A stretch of 64,000 nucleotides of DNA from an uncultured Ruminococcus sp. (GTDB lineage: Bacteria; Bacillota; Clostridia; Oscillospirales; Ruminococcaceae), in the NCBI RefSeq assembly GCF_934476685.1, contig NZ_CAKSNX010000003.1, positions 124,001-188,000 of the forward strand, given 5' to 3'. Within the stretch, counting starts at the first letter, position 1, and every line of letters starts with the position of its first letter. The notes beneath the pieces are model-generated. The model had not been told where the DNA came from. It ran no database searches and saw nothing but the letters and a program-made list of their open reading frames with translations. The translations under genes were made by a program, and so were the position numbers. Positions 51,401 through 60,368 of this stretch are shown one piece after another.

Positions 51401-52468
51401 TTATAGGCAGATAAGATTTTTCGGAGCGAGAGTCATGTTTTCGCAGCCGTCGGCTTTTACTACCGCAAAGTCCTCTATCCTTATGCCGAACCTGTCCTCG
51501 ATATATATTCCCGGCTCGATAGTTATAACGGAATTTTCGGGAACGATATCTTTTCTTCTCGGTGAACCGACAGGGTCTTCATGTATCTCCATACCAACGC
51601 CGTGACCGAGGGAATGGCCGAAGTTTTCGCCGTAGCCTGCATCTGCGATGATATCTCTTGCTATCTTGTCAAATTCAAAGCCGGTCATACCTGCTCTGAG
51701 TTTTGATATAGCCTCCTGCTGAGCTTTCAAAACGATGTTATACACCTTTTCCATTTCCTCATCAGGCTTTCCGACGCATACTGTTCTTGTCATATCCGAA
51801 TGATATCCGTCCACAACTGCGCCGTAGTCCATAAGGACAAATTCGCCGTTCTCTATCTTCTTGTCGGAAGGGACTCCGTGAGGGAGAGAAGTATTCTTTC
51901 CCGAAAGCGCAATGGTATCGAAAGAGAGAGCCTCTGCCCCATGGGAAAGCATATAGTAGTCAAGCTCCAGCTGTACTTCCTTTTCTGTTCTGCCTGCTTT
52001 TATGAAGTCAAGCATATGCTCAAATCCCTTTTCGGCAATACGCTGGGCGCATATCATCTTTTCTATCTCGTCAGGTGTTTTGACTATGCGTATCTCTCTG
52101 ACAGCCTTTGCAAATTTATCATCGCATCTTATCTCGCAGCCAAGACCTTTGCTGTACATATTGAGCTGAGCAACTGTACAGCTTTGACTGTCAATGGCGG
52201 CAGTTTCTACATTTCTCGCCGCAAAGATATCCTTTATCTGCTTATAAAGTCCGCCCTGTTCAAGAACGACCTCGCAGTTTTTCACAGTTTTCTTCGCCTT
52301 TTCGATATAGCGGAAATCTATGATAAAAACAGAACTGTCGGGGAAAACGAGCAGCGTTCCTGCGCTTGACTTCATACCAGTGAAGTATCTTCTGTTCACA
52401 TCGTCGGTGATTATTCCGCAGTCGGCAATGCCGCTTATCTTGCTCTGAAGTATTTCCAGCTTATTCAT
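51401..52468 (-). CDS. M24B Xaa-Pro aminopeptidase-type metallopeptidase
   Basis: About 355 aa. N-terminal creatinase-like domain (1-~125) and a pita-bread catalytic domain. Metal ligands are all present: Asp in MDYGAVVDGYHSDMTRT (two Asp), His in GHSLGHGVGMEIHEDP, Glu in ITIEPGIY and Glu in IRIEDFAVV. Start at 52468 overlaps the aroQ stop by eight bases; an ATG two codons earlier is an alternative. It follows aroQ and precedes efp. Exact substrate (X-Pro dipeptides) is inferred. Confidence 0.92.
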   Translation of the reverse strand: MNKLEILQSKISGIADCGIITDDVNRRYFTGMKSSAGTLLVFPDSSVFIIDFRYIEKAKKTVKNCEVVLEQGGLYKQIKDIFAARNVETAAIDSQSCTVAQLNMYSKGLGCEIRCDDKFAKAVREIRIVKTPDEIEKMICAQRIAEKGFEHMLDFIKAGRTEKEVQLELDYYMLSHGAEALSFDTIALSGKNTSLPHGVPSDKKIENGEFVLMDYGAVVDGYHSDMTRTVCVGKPDEEMEKVYNIVLKAQQEAISKLRAGMTGFEFDKIARDIIADAGYGENFGHSLGHGVGMEIHEDPVGSPRRKDIVPENSVITIEPGIYIEDRFGIRIEDFAVVKADGCENMTLAPKNLICL

Positions 52469-52913
52469 TGACATCACTTTCTTTCCAGTTATAATAAAGT
52501 GCGTCAACAGCCATAAGGTAGGAATATTTTCCGAAACCGCTTATCTGACCTTTGCAGACAGGTGCGATAACGGACTTGTTTCTGAACTCATCTCTTGCAT
52601 GGATATTGCTGAGGTGTACTTCGATAACAGGTATCTTTATAGCTGCGATAGCGTCCCTTATTGCATAGCTGTAATGGGTATAAGCGCCTGCGTTAAGGAT
52701 AACTCCGTCATACTTTTTTCTTGCAAGGTGGAGAGTATCTATTATCTCCCCCTCGTGGTTAGACTGGAAAACCTCGCAGTTAAAGCCGTACTTTACAGCG
52801 TGTGCGATTATCTCATTATTTATGCTTTCAAATGTATCTGTACCATAAACTCCCGGTTCACGCTCTCCGAGAAGATTAAGGTTCGGTCCGTGGATAACAA
52901 GAATTTTCTTCAT
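52461..52913 (-). CDS. aroQ: Type II 3-dehydroquinate dehydratase
   Basis: Shikimate-pathway enzyme forming 3-dehydroshikimate. 150 aa. Catalytic-type motifs: GPNLNLLGEREPGVYG with the active Tyr, NAGAYTHYSYAIRDAI, and EVHLSNIHARDEFR with the catalytic His. Its last codons overlap the start of the M24 peptidase. Six bp separate it from the preceding endonuclease IV-like gene, so they are co-transcribed. Confidence 0.96.
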   Translation of the reverse strand: MKKILVIHGPNLNLLGEREPGVYGTDTFESINNEIIAHAVKYGFNCEVFQSNHEGEIIDTLHLARKKYDGVILNAGAYTHYSYAIRDAIAAIKIPVIEVHLSNIHARDEFRNKSVIAPVCKGQISGFGKYSYLMAVDALYYNWKESDVNE

Positions 52914-52919
52914 AAAAAA

Positions 52920-53777
52920 TCACTCCTTAACTGACAAATAATATTTTTTCATAGTCAGAGCGTCCTTATCCTGTGTACCTGCGCTCTCACACACGAAGAC
53001 CGGAGAAAGGTCTTTTTTCGCTACTATCTCCATAAGCGGTTCAAAGTCAGGTCCATAACCCTGATCATCGTCAAAGGTCAGATGCTTTTTCTCTCCGCCG
53101 GGGTTAGTGAACATTATCTTTGAGAAATGGCTGTGGAAGATCTTCAGTCTGTCGTGACCTATCATATTCTCCACCTCGTCCAGCATTTTCTCATACTCGG
53201 CCTTGCCCTTTATATAGCCGAACTCTCTTGCATTGAGATGTCCGAAGTCTATCGTTGGGAGGAACGTATCGTCCAGTCTGCAAAGCTCCAGCACTTCTGT
53301 AAGATTTCCAAGCTGATTGACTTTTCCCATTGTTTCGGGGCAGAAAACTATATGCTCAAAGCCCTGCTCAACGGCAGCTTTTCTTGCTCTTGTAAGAGTA
53401 TCCTTTGCAAGCTCCAGAGCGTCCGCTCTGCTTATCTTTGCGCAGCTGCCCGAATGGATAACTATTCTTTCTGCGCCCATTCTGCTTGCAGCGTCGCATG
53501 ACTGGAGGATATAATTTATACTGTTGTCACGCTTTTCAGCCTCAAGGCTTGAAAGGGAGATAAAATACGGCGCATGGAGCGAAAGGCCGATGTTATGCTC
53601 CTCCGCCTTGTTTTTAAGGGCAAAAGCCACCTTGTCCGACACCTTTACTCCCCTGCCGCACTGATACTCGTAATGGTCAAGTCCCATTTCTTCAAGATAT
53701 CCCGGAGCTTGTACGGTAGCCTTATATTTTGCAGAAAAAGCCTCGGAATTACCCGCAGGTCCGAATTTTGCGCTCAT
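52920..53777 (-). CDS. Endonuclease IV-like (Nfo family) TIM-barrel protein
   Basis: A 285-aa metal-dependent TIM barrel of the AP endonuclease 2 family. Expected ligands are there: HAPY, VIHSG, CPETMG, TIDFGHLNAR, IFHSHFS and FVCESAG. It resembles Firmicutes Nfo-type enzymes, which cut at abasic sites. SD AAAGGAG; the start overlaps the stop of the small upstream gene (TGATG), a sign of translational coupling. DNA repair function is inferred from the family. Confidence 0.85.
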   Translation of the reverse strand: MSAKFGPAGNSEAFSAKYKATVQAPGYLEEMGLDHYEYQCGRGVKVSDKVAFALKNKAEEHNIGLSLHAPYFISLSSLEAEKRDNSINYILQSCDAASRMGAERIVIHSGSCAKISRADALELAKDTLTRARKAAVEQGFEHIVFCPETMGKVNQLGNLTEVLELCRLDDTFLPTIDFGHLNAREFGYIKGKAEYEKMLDEVENMIGHDRLKIFHSHFSKIMFTNPGGEKKHLTFDDDQGYGPDFEPLMEIVAKKDLSPVFVCESAGTQDKDALTMKKYYLSVKE

Positions 53778-54046
53778 CAGTATTTCTCCTTTTTATCTTT
53801 TCTATCTTTTCTTTCCTTTTTGCGGTGCATGAAAAATCCCACGTCATCGTTCTTGATGTGTTCCTTAACAGGTTCAATACTGTAAACATAGCGCATATTC
53901 ACATACGCTATCTCTTTGGGATCGTCCTCATCCGCAGCAACGAGCCAACTGTCGCTGATATCCTTTATGACATATCCGTCATAGTAATTTTCCTCAGCGT
54001 CTATAACGCATACTTTACCTATTATATCCTTAAAAAATTCGTTCAT
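53777..54046 (-). CDS. Small hypothetical protein (89 aa)
   Basis: Starts MNEFFKDIIGKVCVIDAEENYYDGYV; the first ~55 residues alternate short strands in a way reminiscent of Sm-like or KOW barrels, and the end is a highly basic, Lys/Arg/Asp-rich tail (KKERKDRKDKKEK). No family recognised with confidence. Both ends overlap neighbours by 1-4 bases, so it is tightly coupled with yqeG and the Nfo-like gene. RNA binding is a guess from the tail. Confidence 0.7.
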   Translation of the reverse strand: MNEFFKDIIGKVCVIDAEENYYDGYVIKDISDSWLVAADEDDPKEIAYVNMRYVYSIEPVKEHIKNDDVGFFMHRKKERKDRKDKKEKY

Positions 54047-54537
54047 ATACGATCCTTTCTCATTTTAGGTAAAAACGGCTTTTCGCAGGCTCTCTTGAAT
54101 CTGAACGGCAGACTGGTTTCAGGCTCTATGGGGAAAACAAATATTGAACGTATCCCTTTCAGATTTGAACCAAGCACGTCGGTGAATATCTGATCCCCCA
54201 CCGCAGCAACGTTCTTCTTATCAAGTCCAAGTTTTTCGATAGCCTTTGTATAGCCGAAGGTCAGCGGCTTTTTCCCCTCAGGGATAAAATCCAGTCCAAG
54301 CTGCTCCGCAAAAGGCTTTACTCTCGGAGCATGATTATTTGAAACGATCATCAGCTTTATCCCTGCCGCTTTCATTTCGGTGAGCCAGTCAAGGCTGGAC
54401 TGCGGCGGAACAGGGTTATTATGAGTAGTCAGCGTATTATCAAGGTCAAGCAAAAGTCCTTTGATACGCTTTTCCTTTAAAAACTCGGGAGTGATCTCCC
54501 CCGCTTTGTCGAAAACATAAGTAGGTTTAAAAAACAT
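54043..54537 (-). CDS. yqeG: YqeG family HAD phosphatase
   Basis: A 164-aa HAD subfamily IIIA protein. Motif I LLLDLDNTLTTHN (DxDxT), motif II VSNNH, and motif III/IV VAAVGDQIFTDVLGSNLKG are intact, so phosphatase activity is expected; the physiological substrate is not established (related enzymes act on phosphatidylglycerophosphate). SD AGGAGATCTT. Lies 60 bp past rpsU with a terminator between. Confidence 0.93.
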   Translation of the reverse strand: MFFKPTYVFDKAGEITPEFLKEKRIKGLLLDLDNTLTTHNNPVPPQSSLDWLTEMKAAGIKLMIVSNNHAPRVKPFAEQLGLDFIPEGKKPLTFGYTKAIEKLGLDKKNVAAVGDQIFTDVLGSNLKGIRSIFVFPIEPETSLPFRFKRACEKPFLPKMRKDRI

Positions 54538-54562
54538 AAGATCTCCTGTTTATTTATAAAAC

Positions 54563-54588
54563 AAAAAGCGGGCATAGAAATGCCCGCC
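54563..54588 (-). terminator. Terminator after rpsU
   Basis: Stem GCGGGCA/TGCCCGC, minus-strand tail TTTTTG. Confidence 0.85.
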
Positions 54589-54600
54589 TTACATTACATA

Positions 54601-54774
54601 TTAATACTTGCGCTTACGAGCAGCTTCGGACTTCTTCTTACGCTTTACCGAAGGCTTTTCGTAGTGTTCTCTCTTACGAACCTCAGCGATAACGCCGTCT
54701 CTGGCGCATGATCTCTTAAAACGCTTAAGAGCTGTATCCAAAGTTTCGTTTTTGCCAACACGAATTTCTGCCAA
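54601..54774 (-). CDS. rpsU: 30S ribosomal protein S21
   Basis: A 57-aa basic protein: (M)AEIRVGKNETLDTALKRF, then RSCARDGVIAEVRKREHYEKPS and a Lys/Arg-rich tail ending RKRKY. This is standard S21. The start codon is TTG (54774), seven bases after AGGGAGGG; no ATG is in frame before it. Transcribed from a strong promoter with a ~175-base leader, and closed by its own terminator. A compact housekeeping gene too short for routine length cut-offs. Confidence 0.95.
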   Translation of the reverse strand: MAEIRVGKNETLDTALKRFKRSCARDGVIAEVRKREHYEKPSVKRKKKSEAARKRKY

Positions 54775-54951
54775 AATTATTCCCTCCCTTTGCCACCTAT
54801 GACAGAGGTAACTCGTCAGCCTTCCGCAAATTTAGCCGGTGATAGTGAAGGTGTCTGCGAATGCAAACTCGAAACGATAACGTTTCGCTCCGAAAATCAT
54901 AGGAGCACTCTGTCTGCAACCTGCGAAATATAACAAGCTAACGTAATTACA
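54775..54951 (-). promoter_or_regulatory. Long structured leader of rpsU
   Basis: About 175 untranslated bases between the promoter and the TTG start. Visible on the minus strand are a perfect CGAAACG-TTAT-CGTTTCG hairpin (about 54873-54890) and a CTCCTATGATTTTCGGAG hairpin beside it, plus further pairing potential near the start. No known leader family was recognised. Possible autoregulatory site for S21 or a riboswitch. Confidence 0.45.
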
Positions 54952-54957
54952 AAATTT

Positions 54958-54986
54958 ATTATACTACATTTTGCACTAAAAGTCAA
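54958..54986 (-). promoter_or_regulatory. Promoter of rpsU
   Basis: TTGACT (54986-54981), 17 bases, TATAAT (54963-54958) on the minus strand; expected start near 54951. Confidence 0.75.
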
Positions 54987-55055
54987 TAGCTTTGTACTGA
55001 TTTTCTTAACTTTTTTAAAGTATTTTTTCCAAAGTTTCCGCAAAATATCCTGTCG

Positions 55056-57464
55056 TTACTTTACAACGATGTTTACAAGCTTATTCGGAACATAGATCTC
55101 CTTGACAACGGTCTTGCCGTCCATAAGCTTAGCCACATTCTCGTCTGCCTTAGCCTTTGCGATAACATCTTCCTTAGCTTCGTCAACTGCGATAGTCAGC
55201 TTTGCCTTTACCTTGCCGTTGATCTGGCAAACGATCTCGACTGTCTTATCAACGCAGAGAGCCTCGTCATATGTTACCCACTCCTGCTCGTCAAGAACGC
55301 CCTCGCAGCCGATGATCTGATAAAGTTCCTCAGTGATATGCGGTGCGAAAGGATTGAGTATGATAAGGAAATCTCTGAATTCCTTCTTTGTGATAGAGCC
55401 GACTTCATAGATCTCGTTGAGCAGCGACATCATTGCTGCGATAGCTGTATTGAACTTCATGTTTTCAATATCTTCCGAAACCTTCTTGATAGTCTTGTGC
55501 ATAGACGAACGAAGCTTGTCGCTGTAATCGTCGCTGTCCACTACCTTATCCTGAAGCGCCCATACTCTGTCGGTAAATCTCTTGCAGCCCTTTACGCTGC
55601 TCTCGCTCCACGGAGCTGCCTTTTCATAGTCGCCCATGAAGAGTACATACAGTCTGAGAACGTCTGCGCCGTACTCGTCAACAACGTCGTTCGGGTCTAC
55701 AACGTTTCCTCTTGATTTAGACATCTTTTCGCCGTCAGGTCCGAGGATAAGTCCCTGTGCAGTTCTCTTTGCGTAAGGCTCTGAAGTCGGAACAAGACCG
55801 AGGTCATAGAGGAACTTGTGCCAGAAACGTGAATAGATCATATGTCTTGTAACGTGTTCCATACCGCCGTTGTACCAGTCAACAGGCATCCAGTATTTAA
55901 GAGCCTCCTGTGATGCGAACTCATTGTCATTTTTCGGATCGCAGTATCTGAGGAAGTACCATGAAGATCCTGCCCACTGAGGCATAGTATCAGTTTCTCT
56001 CTTAGCCTTTCCTCCGCACTTAGGGCAGGTGCAGTTTACAAAGCTGTCTATCTTTGCAAGAGGGCTTTCGCCGTCTGTACCCGGTTCAAAATTCTCCACC
56101 GGCGGCAGCTTAAGAGGCAGCTCGTCATATGGAACAGGGACCATTCCGCAGTGAGGGCAATGAACGATCGGGATAGGCTCGCCCCAGTATCTCTGTCTGT
56201 TGAATGCCCAGTCCTTCATCTTATACTGAACGCCCTTTTCGCCGCAGCCGAGCTTAGCGAGGACTTCCAGCATTTTTGCGATAGCGTCCTTTTTGTTTGT
56301 TATGCCGTTAAGTTCGCCTGAGTTCACCATTTCGCCGTCGCCTGTATAGGCTTCCTTAGAAATATCTCCGCCCTTGATGACTTCGATTATATCTATGCCG
56401 AACTTCTTTGCAAAATCATAATCTCTTGTATCGTGAGCAGGTACAGCCATGATAGCGCCTGTGCCGTAGCCCATCATTACATAATCAGAAATATAGATAG
56501 GTATTTCCTTGCCTGTGATAGGATTTATACCTGTAAGGCCGTCGATCTTAACACCTGTCTTATCCTTTACGAGCTGTGTTCTCTCGAACTCGCTCTTCTT
56601 TGCACATTCAGCCTTGTAAGCGTCCAGATCAGCAATGTTTGCGATGCTGTCCCTGTACTTCTGAATGATCGGATGCTCAGGAGCGATCACCATAAATGTA
56701 ACGCCGTAAAGAGTATCGGGACGTGTTGTATATATTCTCAGCTTTTCGTCCTGCTCCTTGATCTTGAAATCAACGAACGCACCTGTGGACTTGCCTATCC
56801 AGTTCTGCTGCTGGAGCTTTACATTAGGCAGATAGTCTACCTCTTCAAGTCCCTGAAGGAGCTTGTCGGCATACTCTGTTATTCTTAAATACCAAACTTC
56901 CTTGGTCTTCTGAACGATATCGCTGTGGCAAACGTCACACTTTCCGCCCTGTGAATCCTCATTTGAAAGCACTACCTTACAGCTTGGGCAGTAGTTTACA
57001 AGAGTCTTATCTCTGAAAACAAGACCGTTCTCGAACATTTTGAGGAATATCCACTGTGTCCACTTATAGTAACCCTCTTCGGTGGTGTCAATAACTCTTG
57101 ACCAGTCGAAAGAGAAGCCTACTCTTTTGAGCTGACCTGTGAACTTCTTGATATTATCGTCCGTTACCTTTCTTGGGTGAACGCCAGTCTTGATAGCTGT
57201 GTTCTCAGTCGGGAGTCCGTAAGCGTCAAATCCGATAGGGAAAAGAACGTTGTATCCCTGCATACGTCTTTTTCTGCTTACTACCTCAAGGCCTGAATAA
57301 GCCTTGATATGGCCGACGTGCATACCGTGACCTGATGGGTAAGGGAACTCAACGAGTCCGTAGAACTTTTTCTTTGAATGATCGTCGCTTGCCTCGAAGG
57401 TCTTATGCTCCTCCCAGTAAGCCTGCCATTTTGATTCAATGGCGGAAAAATCGTAGTTCTTCAT
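55056..57464 (-). CDS. leuS: Leucyl-tRNA synthetase
   Basis: An 802-aa class I synthetase. HIGH-type motif in PYPSGHGMHVGHI, KMSKSRGN loop in the catalytic domain, a CP1 editing domain between (about 225-420, MAVPAHDTRDYDFA with the conserved Asp), a zinc-ribbon-type CPHCGMVPVPY insertion and a C-terminal anticodon-binding region. AAAGGACTG lies upstream. No T-box is visible in the 60-bp spacer, unlike pheST, so it probably comes with upstream genes. Confidence 0.97.
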   Translation of the reverse strand: MKNYDFSAIESKWQAYWEEHKTFEASDDHSKKKFYGLVEFPYPSGHGMHVGHIKAYSGLEVVSRKRRMQGYNVLFPIGFDAYGLPTENTAIKTGVHPRKVTDDNIKKFTGQLKRVGFSFDWSRVIDTTEEGYYKWTQWIFLKMFENGLVFRDKTLVNYCPSCKVVLSNEDSQGGKCDVCHSDIVQKTKEVWYLRITEYADKLLQGLEEVDYLPNVKLQQQNWIGKSTGAFVDFKIKEQDEKLRIYTTRPDTLYGVTFMVIAPEHPIIQKYRDSIANIADLDAYKAECAKKSEFERTQLVKDKTGVKIDGLTGINPITGKEIPIYISDYVMMGYGTGAIMAVPAHDTRDYDFAKKFGIDIIEVIKGGDISKEAYTGDGEMVNSGELNGITNKKDAIAKMLEVLAKLGCGEKGVQYKMKDWAFNRQRYWGEPIPIVHCPHCGMVPVPYDELPLKLPPVENFEPGTDGESPLAKIDSFVNCTCPKCGGKAKRETDTMPQWAGSSWYFLRYCDPKNDNEFASQEALKYWMPVDWYNGGMEHVTRHMIYSRFWHKFLYDLGLVPTSEPYAKRTAQGLILGPDGEKMSKSRGNVVDPNDVVDEYGADVLRLYVLFMGDYEKAAPWSESSVKGCKRFTDRVWALQDKVVDSDDYSDKLRSSMHKTIKKVSEDIENMKFNTAIAAMMSLLNEIYEVGSITKKEFRDFLIILNPFAPHITEELYQIIGCEGVLDEQEWVTYDEALCVDKTVEIVCQINGKVKAKLTIAVDEAKEDVIAKAKADENVAKLMDGKTVVKEIYVPNKLVNIVVK

Positions 57465-57524
57465 TTTTATCAGTCCTTTAAAAATTGAATTGTTTTATAT
57501 AGGCAAACTGCCGTTAAATTACAT

Positions 57525-58007
57525 TCAAGCGTTTTTGCTGCAAATGTAAGATCTGACCGCTTTGGTCTCATAAATATTGACGAATGCCAGCACCTGTGCA
57601 AAGCCGTAGGCCGCTATGGCTAAGATATGTACGGCGAAGGTCTTTAAAAATTCCCACACCGCTTTTAATATCTGCATAAACCCCATAAGCTCCGCAGAAT
57701 ACCCGCTGAACATACCGATAAAGCGTATTATCAGCACCGCCGCCACAGGCAGTGCGCTCAGCAAAAGATCGGCTGCCATCACCTTTCTGCAATGCCTTGT
57801 GCCTGCCGCCAGAATAACGCCGCACACAGTCCCGACAGACGAACCTGCCGCTGCGATAATATCCGTCACGCTATGTGGAACAAAAGCTGACAGGAACACC
57901 GCAGCATTCACCGCCGCAAGCACTATCCCCGCTATGAGCAGCCATTTTCTGCCCTCGGCGATAAGCTCCTCCTCGGTTTCCGTATCGACATAGTTTATAT
58001 CACTCAT
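57525..58007 (-). CDS. Uncharacterised four-helix membrane protein (160 aa)
   Basis: Acidic N-terminus (MSDINYVDTETEEELIAEG), followed by four hydrophobic segments (about residues 22-45, 50-70, 75-100, 115-145). No known family. SD is weak. It sits 12 bp after the next membrane protein and upstream of leuS, as part of the rsfS operon. Not obviously related to its neighbours. Confidence 0.65.
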   Translation of the reverse strand: MSDINYVDTETEEELIAEGRKWLLIAGIVLAAVNAAVFLSAFVPHSVTDIIAAAGSSVGTVCGVILAAGTRHCRKVMAADLLLSALPVAAVLIIRFIGMFSGYSAELMGFMQILKAVWEFLKTFAVHILAIAAYGFAQVLAFVNIYETKAVRSYICSKNA

Positions 58008-58019
58008 AATTTATATATG

Positions 58020-58349
58020 TCAGTTCTGACCGAAATGCTCTTTTATATCTTTATTGACCAAAAGCTGTACAACGCACACAACGTCGATTATAGCCTCGAT
58101 GATATAAAGCACATAGCCGTTTTTTATGTTTGTAAAAATATGTGCTATAACTACCGCCGCAACTATCACAGCCGTTACATAGTTCATAAAAGGCTTTCCC
58201 GATATCAGCAGATACGCAAGCGCAGCCGATATGAGCAGCGTGATGATATTGCCGAAGCTGAAACCGACAATAAGATTGATTATCCCCTTGACTACAAGCC
58301 AGCCGCCTATGATGCCGCAGAGATTTCTTCCGTTTACTGAATGTTCCAT
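58020..58349 (-). CDS. Uncharacterised small membrane protein (109 aa)
   Basis: Four closely spaced hydrophobic segments (around residues 10-30, 33-50, 55-75, 80-98) fill most of the protein. No family recognised. SD AAGGGG directly follows the rsfS stop, 11 bp away. With the following gene it forms a membrane pair tucked between rsfS and leuS. Confidence 0.7.
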   Translation of the reverse strand: MEHSVNGRNLCGIIGGWLVVKGIINLIVGFSFGNIITLLISAALAYLLISGKPFMNYVTAVIVAAVVIAHIFTNIKNGYVLYIIEAIIDVVCVVQLLVNKDIKEHFGQN

Positions 58350-58360
58350 ATTATTACCCC

Positions 58361-58729
58361 TTATTCAGCCTCTATATATTCTGAAATATCCACTGACTTT
58401 CCGTCAGACCATAGCCTTTCGAGATTATAGTAGCTTCTTGTTTCCTTATAGAAAACGTGTACCACGATATCGCCGTAGTCAAGCACGATCCATGTCTGAC
58501 CCTGATATCCCTCGGTACGCAGCGGCTCTATCCCCAGCTGTGACATCTTGAACTCTACCTCTTCCGCAAGAGCCTTTGTCTGTGTGGTGGATGAACCGTT
58601 GGCGATAACGAAATAGTCTGCAAGTATCGTAAGATCGCCGATGCCTATTGCCTGTATATCCTCGCCTCTCTTTGAATCAAGAGCCTTGACGATAGCGGCA
58701 AGCTTTTCTTTTGTTGTGATCTCTGCCAT
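58361..58729 (-). CDS. rsfS: Ribosomal silencing factor RsfS
   Basis: A 122-aa protein that binds ribosomal protein uL14 and blocks subunit joining under starvation. Core motifs: ADYFVIANGSSTTQTKALAEEVE, EGYQGQTWIVLDYGDIVVHVF. Start at 58729 follows family alignment; in-frame ATGs at 58741 and 58747 are alternatives and no SD decides. Part of nadD-yqeK-rsfS, a conserved cluster. Confidence 0.92.
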   Translation of the reverse strand: MAEITTKEKLAAIVKALDSKRGEDIQAIGIGDLTILADYFVIANGSSTTQTKALAEEVEFKMSQLGIEPLRTEGYQGQTWIVLDYGDIVVHVFYKETRSYYNLERLWSDGKSVDISEYIEAE

Positions 58730-58849
58730 AAATCTGCCCATGCACATTTTCGTCAGCCGTGAAAAATATGGGGCATGGGTCTACCTCCGATACATAAGAT
58801 TTTTTCACGCTGCATAAATATTTTCTCTTTTTTTCTTTCTGACCTCACA

Positions 58850-59437
58850 TCAGCGGCGCTTTGCTGCCGCAGCGGCGAAATCATTGTATGCCTCCAAGGT
58901 CGAAACGGGTATGGTATTCCCCTTATCCGCCGAATCCTTTATGGAGAACTTCAAAGCCTCGAACATTGCTTTTTCAAGACTTTTTTCAGCATATTTTCTC
59001 ATTTTGTTTACGTCCTTATACTCCCTGTCGGCAGATATAAGGTCCGCAAGATAGACTATCTGACTAAGCTTAGCCATATTGCCGCAGGCTACCGTATGAT
59101 ATCTGACTGCGTCGATTATCTCAGGATCTGTTATACCGAACAACGTCTGTATAAGTTCTGCCCCTGCTACGGCATGAAAAAGCGGAGTAGTCTTTTTCTC
59201 GATATCGCACACATTAAGCGGCGACCTTTCAACTATCGCAAGCTGCTCCTGCGCAGGAAGTTCCTTTGCAGTATCATGCAGAAGTCCTGCCACATAAGCT
59301 TTATCCTCGTCCGCACCATAGCGTTTAGCCAGTGCGACTGCTGCGTTTGCCACATTCACCGAATGGTTATATCTTTTCTTTGAAAGATTTTCTTTCAGAT
59401 ATGCTTTATACTTTCCTATTACTTTCTTGTCTGTCAC
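58850..59437 (-). CDS. yqeK: YqeK-type HD-domain Ap4A hydrolase
   Basis: A 195-aa HD-family phosphohydrolase that in related proteins splits diadenosine tetraphosphate symmetrically. The metal-binding H...HD...D pattern is visible: RYNHSVNVANAA, GLLHDTAKELP and the later YLADLISADREY. GTG start with an SD (GAGGT), 18 bp past nadD. Same operon as nadD and rsfS. Confidence 0.92.
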   Translation of the reverse strand: MTDKKVIGKYKAYLKENLSKKRYNHSVNVANAAVALAKRYGADEDKAYVAGLLHDTAKELPAQEQLAIVERSPLNVCDIEKKTTPLFHAVAGAELIQTLFGITDPEIIDAVRYHTVACGNMAKLSQIVYLADLISADREYKDVNKMRKYAEKSLEKAMFEALKFSIKDSADKGNTIPVSTLEAYNDFAAAAAKRR

Positions 59438-59455
59438 TTAACTTACCTCTGAACG

Positions 59456-60049
59456 TCAATATAGATTTTTTGCCATTATATATTGTACAACATTTTCGTC
59501 CAAATAGCAAGTGCAATCAAGATTTTTTTTCAGCATATCCCTTATCTGCGAAGAGGATATCTCAAAAGGCTCAACAGGCACGATGATGACCTCGCCGCCT
59601 TTTGCACGAAGTTTATCTGCATACCCTTCAAGTCTGTCTGTATCCTCCTGCGAGCGTGATACGCATATCAGGGAGCAAAGCGTAAGTATCTCCTCATATC
59701 TGTACCAGCTCTCAAAGGAGGCAAGCATATCGCTGCCCATTATAAAATAAAGCTTATCCTCAGAAAAGACCTCATGAAAATGTCTGAGGGTTATGACAGA
59801 ATAGCTCTTGCCCTCATTTTTAAGTTCCCAGTCCGATATCTCTATATTCTCAATGCCGGAAAATGCTATCCTGCACATTTCAAGTCTGTCGCTGCCGCTG
59901 ACAAGTCCCTCTGCCGATTTATGGGGCGGTATCCTGTCGGGCAGCACAAGCACTCTGTCAAGGCTGACCGCAGACAATATTTTTTTCAGAGCGCTGACAT
60001 GACCCTTATGCACAGGGTTGAATGTTCCCCCGAAAATACCTATATTCAT
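59456..60049 (-). CDS. nadD: Nicotinate-nucleotide adenylyltransferase
   Basis: NAD biosynthesis; 197 aa. Nucleotidyltransferase signatures FGGTFNPVHKGHVSALK (HxGH) and EISSSQIRDML (ISSTxxR-like) at the end. The start overlaps the yhbY stop by one base (TAATG), so it is coupled with it. Confidence 0.96.
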   Translation of the reverse strand: MNIGIFGGTFNPVHKGHVSALKKILSAVSLDRVLVLPDRIPPHKSAEGLVSGSDRLEMCRIAFSGIENIEISDWELKNEGKSYSVITLRHFHEVFSEDKLYFIMGSDMLASFESWYRYEEILTLCSLICVSRSQEDTDRLEGYADKLRAKGGEVIIVPVEPFEISSSQIRDMLKKNLDCTCYLDENVVQYIMAKNLY

Positions 60050-60345
60050 TATTTCGCCTTAAGCTTTATAACAGGTTCTTTTTCGTTGCGCTTGAACAGC
60101 ACAGCCTTTGAACCGATTATCTGAACGACCTCGGCATTGATCTTCTCTGATATCTCCTCTGCCGCCTCTCTTGCGCTGTAAAGAGAATTGTTCAGCACCT
60201 TTATCTTAACTATCTCGTGTACTCTGAGATAATCGTCTATCTGTGCTACCTGCTGATCGTTCACTCCGCCCTTGCCTATCTGAAAGGCTGGTGTGATATT
60301 TGCGGCGATGCTTTTAAGCTCCGCCCTCTGCTTGGTTGTTATCAT
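60049..60345 (-). CDS. yhbY: YhbY/CRM-domain RNA-binding protein
   Basis: A 98-aa CRM-domain protein associated with ribosome assembly. Typical features are the basic N-terminus (TTKQRAELKSIAANI) and the GxxG loop in PAFQIGKGGVNDQQV. Located between rdgB and nadD as in many Firmicutes. SD AAAGGAT. Confidence 0.95.
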   Translation of the reverse strand: MITTKQRAELKSIAANITPAFQIGKGGVNDQQVAQIDDYLRVHEIVKIKVLNNSLYSAREAAEEISEKINAEVVQIIGSKAVLFKRNEKEPVIKLKAK

Positions 60346-60368
60346 ATTTTTATCCTTTCTGTTTTAAC

